Shown: in pieces, positions 40,275 through 52,802 of the stretch | Position numbering within the stretch: position 1 is the stretch's first letter | Layout: each line of letters opens with the position of its first letter | The notes under the pieces: generated by a model | Database searches by the model: none | What the model was told of the DNA's origin: nothing | Seen by the model: the letters and a program-made list of their open reading frames with translations, nothing else | Program-made: the position numbers and the translations under genes | Source: Nakamurella flava | GTDB taxonomy: Bacteria > Actinomycetota > Actinomycetes > Mycobacteriales > Nakamurellaceae | Assembly (NCBI RefSeq): GCF_005298075.1 | Contig: NZ_SZZH01000006.1 | Span: 186,001-250,000 of the forward strand | Direction of reading: 5' to 3' | DNA length: 64,000 bases

Positions 40275-41324
40275 ATGGCTGAGACGTCCGCCCGGCTCCT
40301 GCGCCTGCTGTCGCTGCTGCAGGCCCGCCGCGACTGGCCCGGCGGACTGCTGGCCGAGCGCCTCGAGGTCAGCCCGCGCACCGTCCGCCGGGACGTCGAC
40401 CGCCTCCGCTCCATCGGCTACCCCGTCGCCGCGATCAAGGGACCCGACGGGGGCTACCGCCTGGACGCCGGCGCCGACCTACCGCCGCTGCTGTTCGACG
40501 ACGAGCAGGCCGTCGCCGTCGCCCTCGCCCTGCAGACGGCCACCACCTCCGTCACCGGCGTGCAGGAGGCGGCACTGCGGGCGTTGGCCACCGTCCGCCA
40601 GGTCATGCCGGCCCGGCTGCGATCGCGCGTCGACACGCTCCCGATCGTCGCCGTACCCGGGACCGACGCGGCGACCGTCGACCCCGAGGTGCTGCTGACG
40701 GTTGGGTCGGCCGTGCGCACCCAGGAGGTGCTGCGCTTCGACCACCGGCCCGTCGACCACGACGAGCCGGCGGAACCCACCGAACCGGCGCCGCCGCGCC
40801 GGGTCGAACCCCACCACCTCGTCACCCGCCGCGGACGCTGGTATCTCATCGGGTGGGACCTCGACCGGGCCGACTGGCGCACCTTCCGGGTCGACCGCAT
40901 CACCCCGCGCACCCCCACCGGGCCGCGCTTCTCTCGGCGCGAACTGCCCGCTCCCGATGTGGCCTCCTACCTGGCCCAACGCTTCGACCACGCCGCCTGG
41001 CCGTGTCGTGGCGAGATCATCCTGGACGCCCCCGCCACCCTGGTCGCCCGGTGGGCCGGCCCCGGAGCGACCGTCGAGGAACTCGGGCCGCAGCGCTGCC
41101 GCCTGGTCACCGACTCCTGGTCGTGGACCGGCCTGGCCGCCCGGATCGCGCAGTACGACGTCCCGTTCCACATCGTCGGCCCCGAGGAACTCCGACAGGC
41201 CGCGCGGCTGCTGGCCGGCCGCTACACCGAGGCGGCCGGAGAGCGCGTTTGGGCGCAGGAGGGTCGGGTCACCGACGGCGCGCATCCACCGCGCGACGCA
41301 CAGCCCCCGGGAGACACTCCGTGA
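40275..41324 (+). CDS. WYL-domain transcriptional regulator (DeoR-type HTH)
   Basis: A 349-residue regulator. Winged HTH at residues 4-60 (LLSLLQARRDWPGGLLAERLEVSPRTVRRDVDRLRSIGYPV), then a WYL domain near residues 175-215, with GRWYLIGWDLDRADWRTFRVDRI. WYL domains sense ligands, often nucleic-acid-derived. It overlaps the next gene by 4 nt (GTGA). Target genes unknown; the divergent acetyltransferase is a candidate. Confidence 0.87.
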   Translation: MAETSARLLRLLSLLQARRDWPGGLLAERLEVSPRTVRRDVDRLRSIGYPVAAIKGPDGGYRLDAGADLPPLLFDDEQAVAVALALQTATTSVTGVQEAALRALATVRQVMPARLRSRVDTLPIVAVPGTDAATVDPEVLLTVGSAVRTQEVLRFDHRPVDHDEPAEPTEPAPPRRVEPHHLVTRRGRWYLIGWDLDRADWRTFRVDRITPRTPTGPRFSRRELPAPDVASYLAQRFDHAAWPCRGEIILDAPATLVARWAGPGATVEELGPQRCRLVTDSWSWTGLAARIAQYDVPFHIVGPEELRQAARLLAGRYTEAAGERVWAQEGRVTDGAHPPRDAQPPGDTP

Positions 41325-41884
41325 CCCACCCCTCGGACCTGCACACCGACGACCAGGTGATCCGGCCGCACGTCGAACCGGGCGAGACGTTGCTCTGGAC
41401 GGGCCGGCCGGACCCGGCGAAGTGGCCGCAGGGCTGGTCGCTCAGCCTGTTCGGCCTCGCCTGGGTGGCCGCGGTGGTCTTCATCGTCGTCGACCGGCTG
41501 CCGGGCTCGGACACCCCCTGGCCGGCCGTGCTCATGCTGGTGCCGTTCTTCGTCATCGGCGTCTACCTGTTGTTCGGCCGCTTCTTCGTCAACCGGTGGG
41601 CCAAGCAGCACACCCGCTACGGCCTGACCGATCGGCGGGCCATCATGGTCGGCCCCCGCGACCGGCTCACCACCGTCGACCTGTCCACCGTCGCGATCAT
41701 GCGGTCGCCGTCGCTGCGCGGCGACCACGTCTCGGTGTACTTCGAGGGGCCTCGCCCGCTCTGGGCCGGCCGACGTCTGCCGACCAACGCCGGCGTGGAC
41801 TTCCTCCGTCAGGGCCCGCCCGGGTTCCACGACGTCGCCGACGTGACCGGGTTGGGTCGGGCCCTGACGTACGTCGTCCGCTGA
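41321..41884 (+). CDS. Membrane PH-domain (DUF304-like) protein
   Basis: A 187-residue protein. The start VTHPSDLHTDD is followed by HVEPGETLLWTGRPDP, two hydrophobic helices (about residues 43-60 and 67-86), and a bacterial PH-like domain with HTRYGLTDRRAIMV and VDLSTVAIM. Function unknown. Coupled to the WYL regulator by a GTGA overlap, and ends 5 nt before a convergent small gene. Confidence 0.75.
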   Translation: MTHPSDLHTDDQVIRPHVEPGETLLWTGRPDPAKWPQGWSLSLFGLAWVAAVVFIVVDRLPGSDTPWPAVLMLVPFFVIGVYLLFGRFFVNRWAKQHTRYGLTDRRAIMVGPRDRLTTVDLSTVAIMRSPSLRGDHVSVYFEGPRPLWAGRRLPTNAGVDFLRQGPPGFHDVADVTGLGRALTYVVR

Positions 41885-41889
41885 CCGGG

Positions 41890-42081
41890 TCAGCGCTTGC
41901 GGCGCTTGCGGGTCGCCCCGCCGGTCCACATGTCGACCCAGGCGGTGGCGGCCGACTTCGTGGCCTTGCGGCGCTGCCGGGTGGTCTCCGCCTTCGCCGC
42001 GCTGGTCGCCCGCACGCGGACGGTGTTGGCCGCACGGTTCGCGGCACTGAGATACGCACTCATGAACGGGTTCTTGGCCAT
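41890..42081 (-). CDS. Small basic hypothetical protein
   Basis: A 63-residue, Lys/Arg- and Ala-rich protein (MAKNPFMSAYLSAANRAANT..., ending GGATRKRRKR). There is no known domain. ATG at 42081 is preferred to an upstream in-frame ATG at 42114. High positive charge suggests nucleic-acid binding or simply low complexity. Confidence 0.55.
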   Translation of the reverse strand: MAKNPFMSAYLSAANRAANTVRVRATSAAKAETTRQRRKATKSAATAWVDMWTGGATRKRRKR

Positions 42082-42184
42082 GTCCCGGGCGTATCCGCGC
42101 GCCGCCCCGGGCAAACCGGACAGCGGGTCCGCTCACCCACCTGCCGACGTGGCTCCGGCCACACCAGGACCCGGGGAACGGAAA

Positions 42185-42213
42185 GGCCCCGCAGGTGGAG
42201 CACCTGCGGGGCC
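42185..42213 (-). terminator. Terminator of tRNA-Leu
   Basis: A perfect 13-bp stem (42185-42197 with 42201-42213) and a 3-nt loop, followed on the minus strand by TTTC, 8 nt after the tRNA 3' end. Confidence 0.85.
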
Positions 42214-42220
42214 TGTTCGG

Positions 42221-42303
42221 TGGGCAAGGGGGGAGTTGAACCCCCACGTCCTTTCGGACACACGGACCTGAACCGTGCGCGTCTGCCATTTCGCCACTTG
42301 CCC
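42221..42303 (-). tRNA. tRNA-Leu (anticodon CAG)
   Basis: On the minus strand an 83-nt cloverleaf: acceptor GGGCAAG/CTTGCCC, D arm with GCGAAATGGCAGACGC, anticodon arm CACGG-TTCAGGT-CCGTG with anticodon CAG (reads CTG), a long variable arm closed by GTCC/GGAC as in class II tRNAs, and T arm GGGGG-TTCAACT-CCCCC. The discriminator is A; CCA is not encoded (ACCG). Confidence 0.95.
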
Positions 42304-42574
42304 TAGCGACGCGGAAAAGGCTAGCACGGCGCCCGGCCCGGTGAAGAATCCGCAGGTCAGGCCCGTGATCGGAGCCCGTCGGAACCCGATGAACCGGTCA
42401 GGGAATGACGGTGCGCAACCCCGCCCGTCACCACACGTCCCCATTACGATCGAGGCCACACCCGATCCCGGGTGAAGCCTGCCCACACACGGTCGCGACG
42501 AACGGGGTGCGGCCACCACCGGCAGGCCGGGTCTCCGGGGCCGGTACCGCGTCAACTGGCTCAGGAGGTGGACG

Positions 42575-43804
42575 GTGGGGGTTCTGCAGAACTTCGAACG
42601 CAGGTTGCAGGGCGCCGTCGGCAACACCTTCGCCCGGGTCTTCGGCGGCACCGTGCAACCGACCGAGGTCGCCGACGCCCTCCAACGCGAGGCCGGTGAC
42701 CACCTGCAGCAGCAGGGACGGGTCACCGTGGCCCCGAACGCCTACCGGGTCCGCCTCGGGCCGACCGACCGTCAGGCCCTCGGACTGGGACAGGACGGTG
42801 AAGATCACGAGAGTGTCGCCACCGCACTGTCCGACATGATCCGGGAGTATCTGCACGAACAGGGCTGGCGAACGTTCGGCGACGTCGCAGTCACCCTCGA
42901 ATCGTCCGACGCCCTGCACACGGGGCAGTTCCGGATCACTTCGACGGTCGACCCGGACGTCGGCCATCGCAGTGGGCACTTCACCGAGCAGTCACCGAAC
43001 GCGAGAGCAGGAGCGGGGAGCATGAGCCAGTCGGCGGACCATTCCGGTCAGCGGGGGCAGGACGAGCGGCCGGAGCAGGGCAACCAGCCCGCCGGGTACC
43101 CCCAGTACGGTCCCCCGCAGGGCTACCAGCCGTCCGGTGACCAGTACGGAGCCCAGCAGTACGGGGGCGCACAGCAGTACGGCGCACCCCAGCAGTACGA
43201 CCAGCCCGACCAGTACGGGCAGCCCCAGCCGTACGGGCAGCAGTACGGCCAGGACCCCCAGTACAACCAGTACGGCCAGGGCAACCAGTACGGCCAGCCG
43301 TGGGACCAGTCCGGTGGCGGCGGCTACCCGCCCGCCGGCCAGCCCTGGCAGCAGCCGGCCCAGCAGTGGGGCCCGCCCCCCGGCCAGCAGTCCTGGGGTG
43401 GCCAGCAGGGTGGGTACGGCGGCGGACAGCCCGGATACGGCGGCTACCCGGGAGCCGACCAGGGCCAACAGGGCTACGGCCAGCAGCCCTACCCGCAGCA
43501 GTACGGCGGGCCCCAGGAGATCACCGCGACCCTGTCCGTCGACGACGGGTCCGGGCGCACCTACCAGCTGCAGCGCGGCTCCAACGTCCTCGGCCGCGGT
43601 CAGGACGCCGCTTTCCGCCTGCCCGACACCTCGGTGTCCCGTCGGCACGTCGACATCTACTTCGACGGCCACTCCGCGGTCCTGCACGACCTGGGCTCGA
43701 CCAACGGCACCACGGTCAACGGCTCCTCGGTGCAGACCTGGCAGCTCGCCGACGGCGACGTCATCAACATCGGCCACTCGACGGTCGTGTACTCCAGCCG
43801 CTGA
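42575..43804 (+). CDS. fhaA: FHA-domain protein FhaA (DUF3662 plus FHA)
   Basis: A 409-residue protein. The N-terminal DUF3662 domain (residues 1-115, MGVLQNFERRLQGAVGNTFARVFGG) is followed by a QYG/QPYG-rich disordered linker (about 165-310) and a C-terminal FHA domain (about 315-409, GSNVLGRGQDAAFRLPDTSVSRRH...LGSTNGTTVNG) that binds phosphothreonine. In mycobacteria FhaA is bound by PknB and regulates MurJ-linked wall synthesis. AGGAGG before the GTG at 42575. It begins the wall/division kinase block, 54 nt before fhaB. Confidence 0.92.
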   Translation: MGVLQNFERRLQGAVGNTFARVFGGTVQPTEVADALQREAGDHLQQQGRVTVAPNAYRVRLGPTDRQALGLGQDGEDHESVATALSDMIREYLHEQGWRTFGDVAVTLESSDALHTGQFRITSTVDPDVGHRSGHFTEQSPNARAGAGSMSQSADHSGQRGQDERPEQGNQPAGYPQYGPPQGYQPSGDQYGAQQYGGAQQYGAPQQYDQPDQYGQPQPYGQQYGQDPQYNQYGQGNQYGQPWDQSGGGGYPPAGQPWQQPAQQWGPPPGQQSWGGQQGGYGGGQPGYGGYPGADQGQQGYGQQPYPQQYGGPQEITATLSVDDGSGRTYQLQRGSNVLGRGQDAAFRLPDTSVSRRHVDIYFDGHSAVLHDLGSTNGTTVNGSSVQTWQLADGDVINIGHSTVVYSSR

Positions 43805-43858
43805 CCGTCGCCCGGACCGTCCACCGCCACCGCACCCGACCGATCAGGAAGCGATCCC

Positions 43859-44338
43859 GTGCCCGCCCTCATCCTGCAGCTCAGCCGAGTGGGATTCCTC
43901 ATCCTGCTCTGCCTCTTCGTGCTGGCCGCGATGCGGGTGGTCCGGGCCGACCTGCGCTGGGCCGGTGAGATCCGGACGTCCGACAGCGGTGGGCGCCGGC
44001 GCGGACGGCGGGACGCCGTCGACCCGGCAGCGGCCGTCCGGCTCGTGCCGACGACGCTGGTGGTGACCGCGGGAGCGCTGTCCGGGACGCGCCTGCGCCT
44101 CGGTTCCCCCGGGCCCATCCTGATCGGGCGGGCCGAGGACTCGACGCTGGTCCTGGACGACGACTACGCCTCGACCCGGCACGCGCGCATCACCCAGCAG
44201 GGCAACCAGTACTTCCTGGAGGATCTCGGATCGACCAACGGCACGTACCTGGACCGCGTCCGGGTCACCACCCCCACCGCGATCCCGGTCGGCGTGCCGA
44301 TCCGCATCGGCCGCACGGTCCTCGAGTTGCGCCCATGA
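43859..44338 (+). CDS. fhaB: FHA-domain membrane protein FhaB/FipA
   Basis: A 159-residue protein with one N-terminal membrane helix (ILQLSRVGFLILLCLFVLAA) and a C-terminal FHA domain with PILIGRAEDSTLVLDDDYAST and LGSTNGTYLD. In mycobacteria FipA is phosphorylated by PknA/PknB and links FtsZ and FtsQ under stress. GTG start with an AGGAAG site. The stop overlaps a short ORF that leads to pstP. Confidence 0.92.
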   Translation: MPALILQLSRVGFLILLCLFVLAAMRVVRADLRWAGEIRTSDSGGRRRGRRDAVDPAAAVRLVPTTLVVTAGALSGTRLRLGSPGPILIGRAEDSTLVLDDDYASTRHARITQQGNQYFLEDLGSTNGTYLDRVRVTTPTAIPVGVPIRIGRTVLELRP

Positions 44339-44418
44339 CCGACTCCCCCACCCGCCCCGCCCGGCCCTCCTCCACGGCCGGTCGTCCGGCCCCCCGTCGT
44401 CGGCGGACCACCGGATGA
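44335..44418 (+). CDS. 27-codon ORF bridging fhaB and pstP
   Basis: Begins with an ATG overlapping the fhaB stop (ATGA, 44335-44338) and ends with a TGA overlapping the pstP start (ATGA, 44415-44418). The predicted peptide is Pro/Arg/Ser-rich ([20 protein letters not shown], then RRRRTTG) with no known domain. It may be a translational-coupling leader that carries ribosomes to pstP; a chance ORF is possible. Confidence 0.35.
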   Translation: MTDSPTRPARPSSTAGRPAPRRRRTTG

Positions 44419-46097
44419 CCCACCAGCTCGCCTACGCGGCGCGGACCGACCGGGGACTGGTGCGGGCCAGCAACCAGGACTCGGTCTACGCAGGGGACAA
44501 CCTGCTCGTCGTCGCGGACGGCATGGGTGGTCACGCGGCCGGGGACATGGCCTCGCGGCTCGTCGTGTCGGCGTTCATGCCCCTGGACCGGCGGGCCCCG
44601 GGCGGGGACCTGCTGCGGGCGCTCGCCCGGGCGACCCGGGACGGCAACGGGGCGATCTCGCAGGTCGTCCGCGAGAACCCGGACCTGGACGGCATGGGCA
44701 CCACGGTCACCGCGGTGCTCTTCGACGGTGGTCGCATGGGCCTGGCCCACGTCGGCGACTCCCGCGCCTACCTGTACCGGGACGGTGTGCTGCACCAGCT
44801 CACCCACGACGACACCTTCGTCCAGTCCCTCATCGACGAGGGCCGCATCACCCAGGAGGACGCCGCGCACCACCCGCAGCGGTCCCTGCTGCTGCGCGCC
44901 CTCAACGGCACCGAGGTCGACCCGTCGCTGACCGTGCGGGAGGTCGCCGTCGGCGACCGGTACCTGCTGTGCAGCGACGGACTGGCCGGAGTGGTGTCCG
45001 CGGAGGCCATCGCCGAGGCCCTGGCCGAGTCCGACCCGGAGTCGTCCGCGAACCAGTTGGTACAGCTGGCGTTGTCCGGCGGCGGCCCCGACAACATCAC
45101 CGTCATCGTCGCCGACGTGCTGGCCGTCGGCAGCGGCGAGGACGGCGCCGCTCTCGCGGTCGCCGCCAATCCCGCCGACCCGGACGCCACCGGCCCGATC
45201 GGCACCTACGCCTCGGTGCGGATGACCCAGGAGATGCCCCGGGTGCCGCTGCCGCCGATCCCCGAGGACACCCCCGCCCGCCCCGATTACGCCGGCCTCC
45301 CGGCCGGCGCCGGGACCGGGCCGCGGTCGACCGATCTGGACGACGGACTCGACGACGACGAGGACGACCTCGATGCCGACGAGCCGCTGCCGAACGTCGC
45401 CCCGCCCCGGCCGCCGAGCCGGCGCGGCGCCGTGCTGGCCGTGGTCGGCGGTGTGCTGCTGGTGTCGGCGGTCGTCGTCGGCTCGTTCCTGTGGGTCAAC
45501 ACCCAGTACTTCGTCGGCGCCGACAGCAGCAACGGCCAGGTCGTCGTCTATCGCGGCGTCGACGGTTCGGTGCTCGGGCTGTCGCTGCGCTCGGTGCAGG
45601 AGACGTCCTGCGAGCCCGGACTGAACGGCTGCACGCCCCTCTACGTCCAGGATCTGGTGCCGGCCGCGCGGGACCAGGTGAACGGCGGCATCCAGGCCGG
45701 CTCGCTGGACGACGCCCGGAAGGTGATCACCCGGCTCGGGGGGCAGCTGCTGCCGCTGTGCGAGCCCGTCGGCGGGACCGGGACGCCGTCCACGGCTCCG
45801 ACCACCCCCTCCGCGACGCCGTCCGGTTCCGTCTCCGGGTCGATCAGCCCGTCGCTGGTGACCGTGCCGTCCCTGCCGGTCAGCGGCACCCCGGCCCTGA
45901 CGGAGTCCGTCCCGACCCCGGCCGCCGCCGGCTCGTTCGTGGACTCGGTCGCGCCGTCGGGGGTGGACGCCTCGGCATCGCCCGTCGCGTCCGACGTACC
46001 GACGCCCGCGTCCGGTTCGGCCCAGACCTCCAGCACCGGGACTCCGCTGTCCACCCGGGCCCCGGAACCCGGGGTGAACTGCCGGGTCGCCCGATGA
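44415..46097 (+). CDS. pstP: PP2C-family Ser/Thr phosphatase PstP
   Basis: A 560-residue membrane phosphatase. The PP2C domain (1-235) has the metal-binding residues Asp22 (ASNQDSVY), Asp35-Gly36 ([11 protein letters not shown]) and a later Asp in GPDNITVIV. Then an acidic juxtamembrane segment ([17 protein letters not shown]), one helix (about 337-360) and an extracellular region with three Cys, then a Ser/Thr/Pro-rich tail. It removes phosphate from PknA/PknB and their targets. Overlaps rodA by 4 nt. The tail is longer than in M. tuberculosis PstP (514 residues). Confidence 0.94.
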   Translation: MTHQLAYAARTDRGLVRASNQDSVYAGDNLLVVADGMGGHAAGDMASRLVVSAFMPLDRRAPGGDLLRALARATRDGNGAISQVVRENPDLDGMGTTVTAVLFDGGRMGLAHVGDSRAYLYRDGVLHQLTHDDTFVQSLIDEGRITQEDAAHHPQRSLLLRALNGTEVDPSLTVREVAVGDRYLLCSDGLAGVVSAEAIAEALAESDPESSANQLVQLALSGGGPDNITVIVADVLAVGSGEDGAALAVAANPADPDATGPIGTYASVRMTQEMPRVPLPPIPEDTPARPDYAGLPAGAGTGPRSTDLDDGLDDDEDDLDADEPLPNVAPPRPPSRRGAVLAVVGGVLLVSAVVVGSFLWVNTQYFVGADSSNGQVVVYRGVDGSVLGLSLRSVQETSCEPGLNGCTPLYVQDLVPAARDQVNGGIQAGSLDDARKVITRLGGQLLPLCEPVGGTGTPSTAPTTPSATPSGSVSGSISPSLVTVPSLPVSGTPALTESVPTPAAAGSFVDSVAPSGVDASASPVASDVPTPASGSAQTSSTGTPLSTRAPEPGVNCRVAR

Positions 46098-47614
46098 TCG
46101 GCCGACGCGCGCAGCCCGCCACCACCAGCGGTACGGACGGCGGGCCCGACACACAGCCGGGCGCCCGGGTGCGGGGACGGCGTCGGTGGCCCACCGGACG
46201 GGCCGCCGAGCTGAGCATGCTGATCTTCGCGGCCGTCATCGTCACGGCCGCGCTGGTCATCGTCGAGCTCAACCAGAGCCGCACGCTCAGCTGGGCGCTG
46301 GCCTGGTACGGCGGCGGCTATCTCGTCGCCCTGGCCGTCGCGCACCTGCTGGTGCGGCGGTTCGCCCCGTACGCGGACCCGGTCCTGCTGCCCGTCGTGG
46401 CCCTGCTCAACGGGCTGGGCCTGGTGATGATCTACCGGCTCGACCTCGCCGCGGCCGTCGCCGCCGCGAACCGGGGCACGGACCCGCCGACCGCGCAGGC
46501 CACCCTGCAGCTGGTCTGGACCGCCGTCGCGCTGGTGTTCTTCCTGGCCGTGCTGGTCGTCATCCGCGACCACATGGTGCTGCAGCAGTACGCCTACACG
46601 CTGGCCCTGGTGGGCGTGGTCTTCCTGGCCCTGCCCGCAGTGCTGCCGGCCAGCATCTCCGAGGTGAACGGCGCCCAGATCTGGATCCGCATCCCCGGGG
46701 TGTTCTCCATCCAGCCGGCCGAGTTCGCCAAGATCGCGCTGATCGTCTTCGCGGCCGCGTTCCTCGTCTCCAAGCGAGCCGTGCTCTCCACCGCCGGCAA
46801 GAAGATCTTCGGCCTGGTGCTGCCGCGCGGTCGTGACCTCGGCCCGCTGCTGGTCGCCATCATCCTGGCGCTCGCCGTCCTGGTCCGCGGCAAGGACCTC
46901 GGCACCGCGCTGCTGCTGTTCGGCACCCTGCTGACCATGATCTACATGGCCACCTCGCGGGTGTCCTGGCTGATCATCGGCCTGCTCGGCTTCGCCGGCG
47001 GCGCGTACTTTGCCTACCGGCTGTTCTCGCACGTGCGGGTGCGGGTGGACATCTTCCTCGACCCGTTCGCCGACCCGCTCGGCTCGGGCTACCAGCTGGT
47101 GCAGTCGCTGTTCGGGTTGGGCACCGGGGGCATCTTCGGCACCGGTCTGGGCGCCGGACGGCCGGACATCGTGCCGTATGCCTCCACCGACTTCATCACC
47201 GCCGCCCTCGGTGAGGAGCTCGGGCTCGTCGGCCTCAGCGCGATCCTGGTCCTGTACCTGATCCTCACCGCGCGCGGCATCCGCGCCGGGCTGGCCGTCC
47301 GGGACGGCTTCGGCAAGCTGCTCGCCGCCGGGCTCGCGTTCTCGCTGGCCCTGCAGGTGTTCATCGTCGTCGGCGGGGTCACCCGGCTCATCCCGCTCAC
47401 CGGCCTGACCACGCCGTTCCTGTCCTACGGGGGCTCCTCGCTGCTGGCGAACTACGTGATCCTGGCCCTGCTGGTCCGCATCTCCGACTCCGCCCGCCGC
47501 CCCCCGGAGGCACCGCCCACGCCGGTCGCCCCGGACGACCGGCAGTCGCTGTCGGACACCAGCACGCAGATGGTGCCGGTCCTGTCCCCCGAGAACTCCG
47601 GGGGACGCTCGTGA
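46094..47614 (+). CDS. rodA: SEDS peptidoglycan glycosyltransferase RodA/FtsW
   Basis: A 506-residue polytopic protein of the SEDS family, polymerising lipid II into glycan. It has about twelve membrane segments and family motifs: [24 protein letters not shown], and the C-terminal [23 protein letters not shown]. The conserved catalytic Asp is in RGKDLG. An extended N-terminal cytoplasmic tail (about 40 residues) is basic. Overlaps both pstP (ATGA) and pbpA (GTGA), so it works with the transpeptidase encoded next. Confidence 0.94.
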   Translation: MIGRRAQPATTSGTDGGPDTQPGARVRGRRRWPTGRAAELSMLIFAAVIVTAALVIVELNQSRTLSWALAWYGGGYLVALAVAHLLVRRFAPYADPVLLPVVALLNGLGLVMIYRLDLAAAVAAANRGTDPPTAQATLQLVWTAVALVFFLAVLVVIRDHMVLQQYAYTLALVGVVFLALPAVLPASISEVNGAQIWIRIPGVFSIQPAEFAKIALIVFAAAFLVSKRAVLSTAGKKIFGLVLPRGRDLGPLLVAIILALAVLVRGKDLGTALLLFGTLLTMIYMATSRVSWLIIGLLGFAGGAYFAYRLFSHVRVRVDIFLDPFADPLGSGYQLVQSLFGLGTGGIFGTGLGAGRPDIVPYASTDFITAALGEELGLVGLSAILVLYLILTARGIRAGLAVRDGFGKLLAAGLAFSLALQVFIVVGGVTRLIPLTGLTTPFLSYGGSSLLANYVILALLVRISDSARRPPEAPPTPVAPDDRQSLSDTSTQMVPVLSPENSGGRS

Positions 47615-49089
47615 ACCGCCCGCTGCGCCGGGTCGGCTACGCCGTCATCGTGATGATCGGCCTGCTGCTGCTGAACATCGCCTACACCCAGGTGATCAAG
47701 GCCGACGACTACCGCGCCGACCCCAACAACAAGCGCACCCTGGTCGCCGAGTACAGCCGCCAGCGCGGGCAGATCACCGCCGCCGGCGGTGTGGTGCTCG
47801 CCCAGTCCGTCCCGGTCGACGACCAGTACCGCTACCAGCGGGTCTACCCGGAGAAGGAGGTCTACGCCGACCTCACCGGCTACTACTCGATGCGGTACGG
47901 ACCGACCGCCCTGGAACGCACCCAGAACGAGATCCTGTCCGGCGAATCGCCCGACCTCATCGCCGGGCAGCTGTCCGACCTCATCACCGGGCGGGACCCG
48001 CGCGGCGGCAACGTCGAGCTGACCGTCCGGCCGGCGGTGCAGCAGGCCGCCTACAGCGCCCTGGCCGACAAGAACTTCACCGGTGCCGTGGTGGCCATCG
48101 AACCGTCCACCGGCAGTGTGCTGGCCATGGCGTCCACGCCGTCCTACGACCCGACCCCGTTGGCCGACCACAGCGACGCCGTCCAGCGCCAGGCCTACAA
48201 CGAGCTGGTCAGCGCCGACCCCAGCCCGCTGCTGAACCGGTCCATCTCGGCCGTCTATCCCCCCGGGTCGACGTTCAAGCTGGTCATCGCGGCCGCCGCG
48301 CTGCAGGCGCAGTACACCCCGGAGACCGAGGTCACCGGCGAGTCGAAGATCAGCCTGCCCGGCACCGGCGGCGCCACCCTCTCCAACTACGGCGGCGAGA
48401 CCTGTGCGAACGGCGGCGGGTCCGACGTGACGCTGACCCAGGCCCTGGCCTTCTCCTGCAACACCGCGTTCGCCGAGGTGGCGATGAGCCTCGGCGTCGG
48501 ACCCGTCCGCCAGCAGGCCGCGGCCCTTGGGGTCAACGGCGAGACCACCGAGATCGGCCTGGACGTCGTCGGCTCCCGGCTCGGCGACGTGCCCGACACC
48601 GCGGCCCTGGCCCAGACCGGCATCGGCCAGCGCGACGTGGCCGTCACCCCGTTCGAGATGGCCTGGATCACCGCGACCATCGCCAACAGCGGTGACCGGA
48701 TGGTCCCCCACCTGATCTCCAAGACGACCAAGCCCGACCTGTCGGTCATCTCCGAGACCAGCCCGGAGTCGATGGGGCAGGCCATTCCCATCGACGTGGC
48801 CACGGAGCTGCGGGACATGATGGTGCAGACCGAGAAGGACACCCCCGGTTCGGGTGGCATCTCCGGTCTGACGATCGCGTCGAAGACCGGCACCGCCGAA
48901 CACGGCGCCGACCCGAAGAACACCCCGCCGCACACCTGGTACGTGGCGTTCGCGCCGGCCGACGACCCGAAGGTGGCCGTGGCCGTCATGGTCGAGAACG
49001 GGGGCGACCAGGGTCTGAACGCCACCGGGTCCCGGGTGGCCGCCCCCATCGGGCGTTCGGTCATCGCCGCCGCCCTGGCGGGTGGCTGA
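47611..49089 (+). CDS. pbpA: Class B penicillin-binding protein PbpA
   Basis: A 492-residue bitopic transpeptidase. One N-terminal helix ([18 protein letters not shown]), a pedestal domain, and the transpeptidase domain with Ser220-x-x-Lys223 (YPPGSTFK), SCN at 282-284 and KTGTAE from Lys425. It cross-links peptidoglycan made by the partner SEDS protein. The order rodA-pbpA-pknA-pknB is as in mycobacteria. GTG start overlaps the rodA stop. Confidence 0.95.
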   Translation: MNRPLRRVGYAVIVMIGLLLLNIAYTQVIKADDYRADPNNKRTLVAEYSRQRGQITAAGGVVLAQSVPVDDQYRYQRVYPEKEVYADLTGYYSMRYGPTALERTQNEILSGESPDLIAGQLSDLITGRDPRGGNVELTVRPAVQQAAYSALADKNFTGAVVAIEPSTGSVLAMASTPSYDPTPLADHSDAVQRQAYNELVSADPSPLLNRSISAVYPPGSTFKLVIAAAALQAQYTPETEVTGESKISLPGTGGATLSNYGGETCANGGGSDVTLTQALAFSCNTAFAEVAMSLGVGPVRQQAAALGVNGETTEIGLDVVGSRLGDVPDTAALAQTGIGQRDVAVTPFEMAWITATIANSGDRMVPHLISKTTKPDLSVISETSPESMGQAIPIDVATELRDMMVQTEKDTPGSGGISGLTIASKTGTAEHGADPKNTPPHTWYVAFAPADDPKVAVAVMVENGGDQGLNATGSRVAAPIGRSVIAAALAGG

Positions 49090-50324
49090 TGATCGCCCCC
49101 GGCGTCCTGCTCTCCGACCGGTACCGGCTGACCGCCCGCATCGCGGTCGGCGGCATGGGCGAGGTGTGGGCGGCGCAGGACACCCGGCTGGGCCGGACCG
49201 TCGCGGTGAAGATCCTGCGGGCCGAGTTCACCGGCGACCCGGAGTTCGTCGACCGGTTCCGGGCCGAGGCCCGGATGACGGCGTCCCTCAACCACCCGGG
49301 GATCGCCGCGGTCTACGACTACGGCGAGACCGACCTCGCCGTCGCCGCCGGTCCGGACGGCCGACCGCACCCGACGGCCTACCTGGTGATGGAACTCGTC
49401 GCCGGTGAGCCGCTGTCGGCGGTGCTGCCCCGAGTCCGGCGGCTGTCCCCGGCCCGCACCCTGGACGTGCTGGAGCAGACCGGCCGCGCCCTGCACGCCG
49501 CCCACGCCCGGCACCTGGTCCACCGGGACGTCAAACCGGGCAACCTGCTGATCACGCCGAACGGCCAGGTCAAGGTCACCGACTTCGGCATCGCCAAGGT
49601 CGCGCACCAGGCGCCGGTCACCCGGACTGGCATGGTGATGGGTACCGCCCACTACATCTCCCCCGAGCAGGCCGCCGGCGAGGAGGCCGTTCCCGCCTCG
49701 GACATCTACTCGCTCGGGGTCGTCGCCTACGAGTGCCTGGCCGGACGGTTGCCGTTCCTGGCCGACACCACGGTCGGGATGGCCATGGCCCACGTCCGCG
49801 ACGAACCGCCGCCGCTGCCGTCCGACGTCCCCGCCCCGATCGCCGCCCTCGTCGCGCACATGATGGTCAAGGACCCGCAGCAGCGCTTCGCCGACGGCGC
49901 CGCGCTGTGCGCCGGGATCGCCCGGGTCCGGTCGACGGCGGTGGCCACCCCACCCCGGACGACGGGCCGGTCGACGCCCCCGCCGGCGACCCGCACCTTC
50001 GCCCGGCCCCCGGCCACCTCCGGGCCGGTCCGGGTCGGCGCCACCACCGGTGCCCGCCCGGCGACCCGCACCCCCGCCCCCGTGGCACCGCCACCGCCGG
50101 CCGCCGCGCGTCCGGCGGCCGGTCCGACCCGGGTACCGGCCCGGACCGATGCGACGCGGGCCCGGCCGGCCTCCCGGCACACCGCCCTGTCCGTGCTGCT
50201 GGCCCTGCTGGTGCTGGCCGTCGCCGTCGCCGTGGTGCTGGCCGTGGACCTGCGACTGGTGGGCAGCGCGGCGATCGACCAGGTCCAGAGCTTCGCCCGG
50301 AGTGTCGTGGGGAGCGGACCGTGA
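49089..50324 (+). CDS. pknA: Ser/Thr protein kinase PknA
   Basis: A 411-residue membrane kinase. Kinase domain 1-275: Gly loop [10 protein letters not shown], Lys41 (VAVKIL), HRDVKPGN with Asp147, DFGIAK and the activation loop [16 protein letters not shown] Pro/Thr/Arg-rich juxtamembrane segment (about 285-370) leads to one helix ([20 protein letters not shown]) and a short outer tail without PASTA domains. ATG shares its A with the pbpA stop. It phosphorylates division and wall proteins. Confidence 0.93.
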   Translation: MIAPGVLLSDRYRLTARIAVGGMGEVWAAQDTRLGRTVAVKILRAEFTGDPEFVDRFRAEARMTASLNHPGIAAVYDYGETDLAVAAGPDGRPHPTAYLVMELVAGEPLSAVLPRVRRLSPARTLDVLEQTGRALHAAHARHLVHRDVKPGNLLITPNGQVKVTDFGIAKVAHQAPVTRTGMVMGTAHYISPEQAAGEEAVPASDIYSLGVVAYECLAGRLPFLADTTVGMAMAHVRDEPPPLPSDVPAPIAALVAHMMVKDPQQRFADGAALCAGIARVRSTAVATPPRTTGRSTPPPATRTFARPPATSGPVRVGATTGARPATRTPAPVAPPPPAAARPAAGPTRVPARTDATRARPASRHTALSVLLALLVLAVAVAVVLAVDLRLVGSAAIDQVQSFARSVVGSGP

Positions 50325-50592
50325 CCGCCGCCGACCGCGGACCCGGGCCCGTTCGCCCCGCCGACCGGGCAACCCGCACCCCCCGTGCCGCGTCGCTCCT
50401 GCGGACGCGGCCACCCGGCCCGCCCGCACCGCCTGCGGCGAGCCCCCACCGACGGCGACCCGGCCCCGGGGGATCATCAGGAGCCGGTGTCGGGCCGGTT
50501 CGCGCCGGCCGGCGGACGGGGCCCGGCGGGACCACCAGAGGAACACAGACACCAGACGTCCGCCGACACGGGCGGGTATTCGAGGGACGGCA

Positions 50593-50596
<4 letters not shown>
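50321..50596 (+). CDS. 91-residue Pro/Arg/Gly-rich ORF bridging pknA and pknB
   Basis: A GTG overlaps the pknA stop (GTGA, 50321-50324) and its TGA overlaps the pknB ATG (ATGA, 50593-50596), the same double-overlap layout as the 27-codon ORF before pstP. The product would be basic and disordered ([20 protein letters not shown] at the start), with no domain. Codon third positions are not clearly biased. It may be a coupling ORF or a chance reading frame; without it there is a 268-bp gap. Confidence 0.35.
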
Positions 50597-52692
<2,096 letters not shown>

Positions 52693-52802
52693 CCGGTGGT
52701 GAGGGATCTCGCCCCGGGCTCACAGCCGGCTGACAGCCTGTCACCGGCGGACGCCATCACGGTCTCAGCAGATCCTCAGCTGACCGTCGGACAGTGGTCG
52801 AC

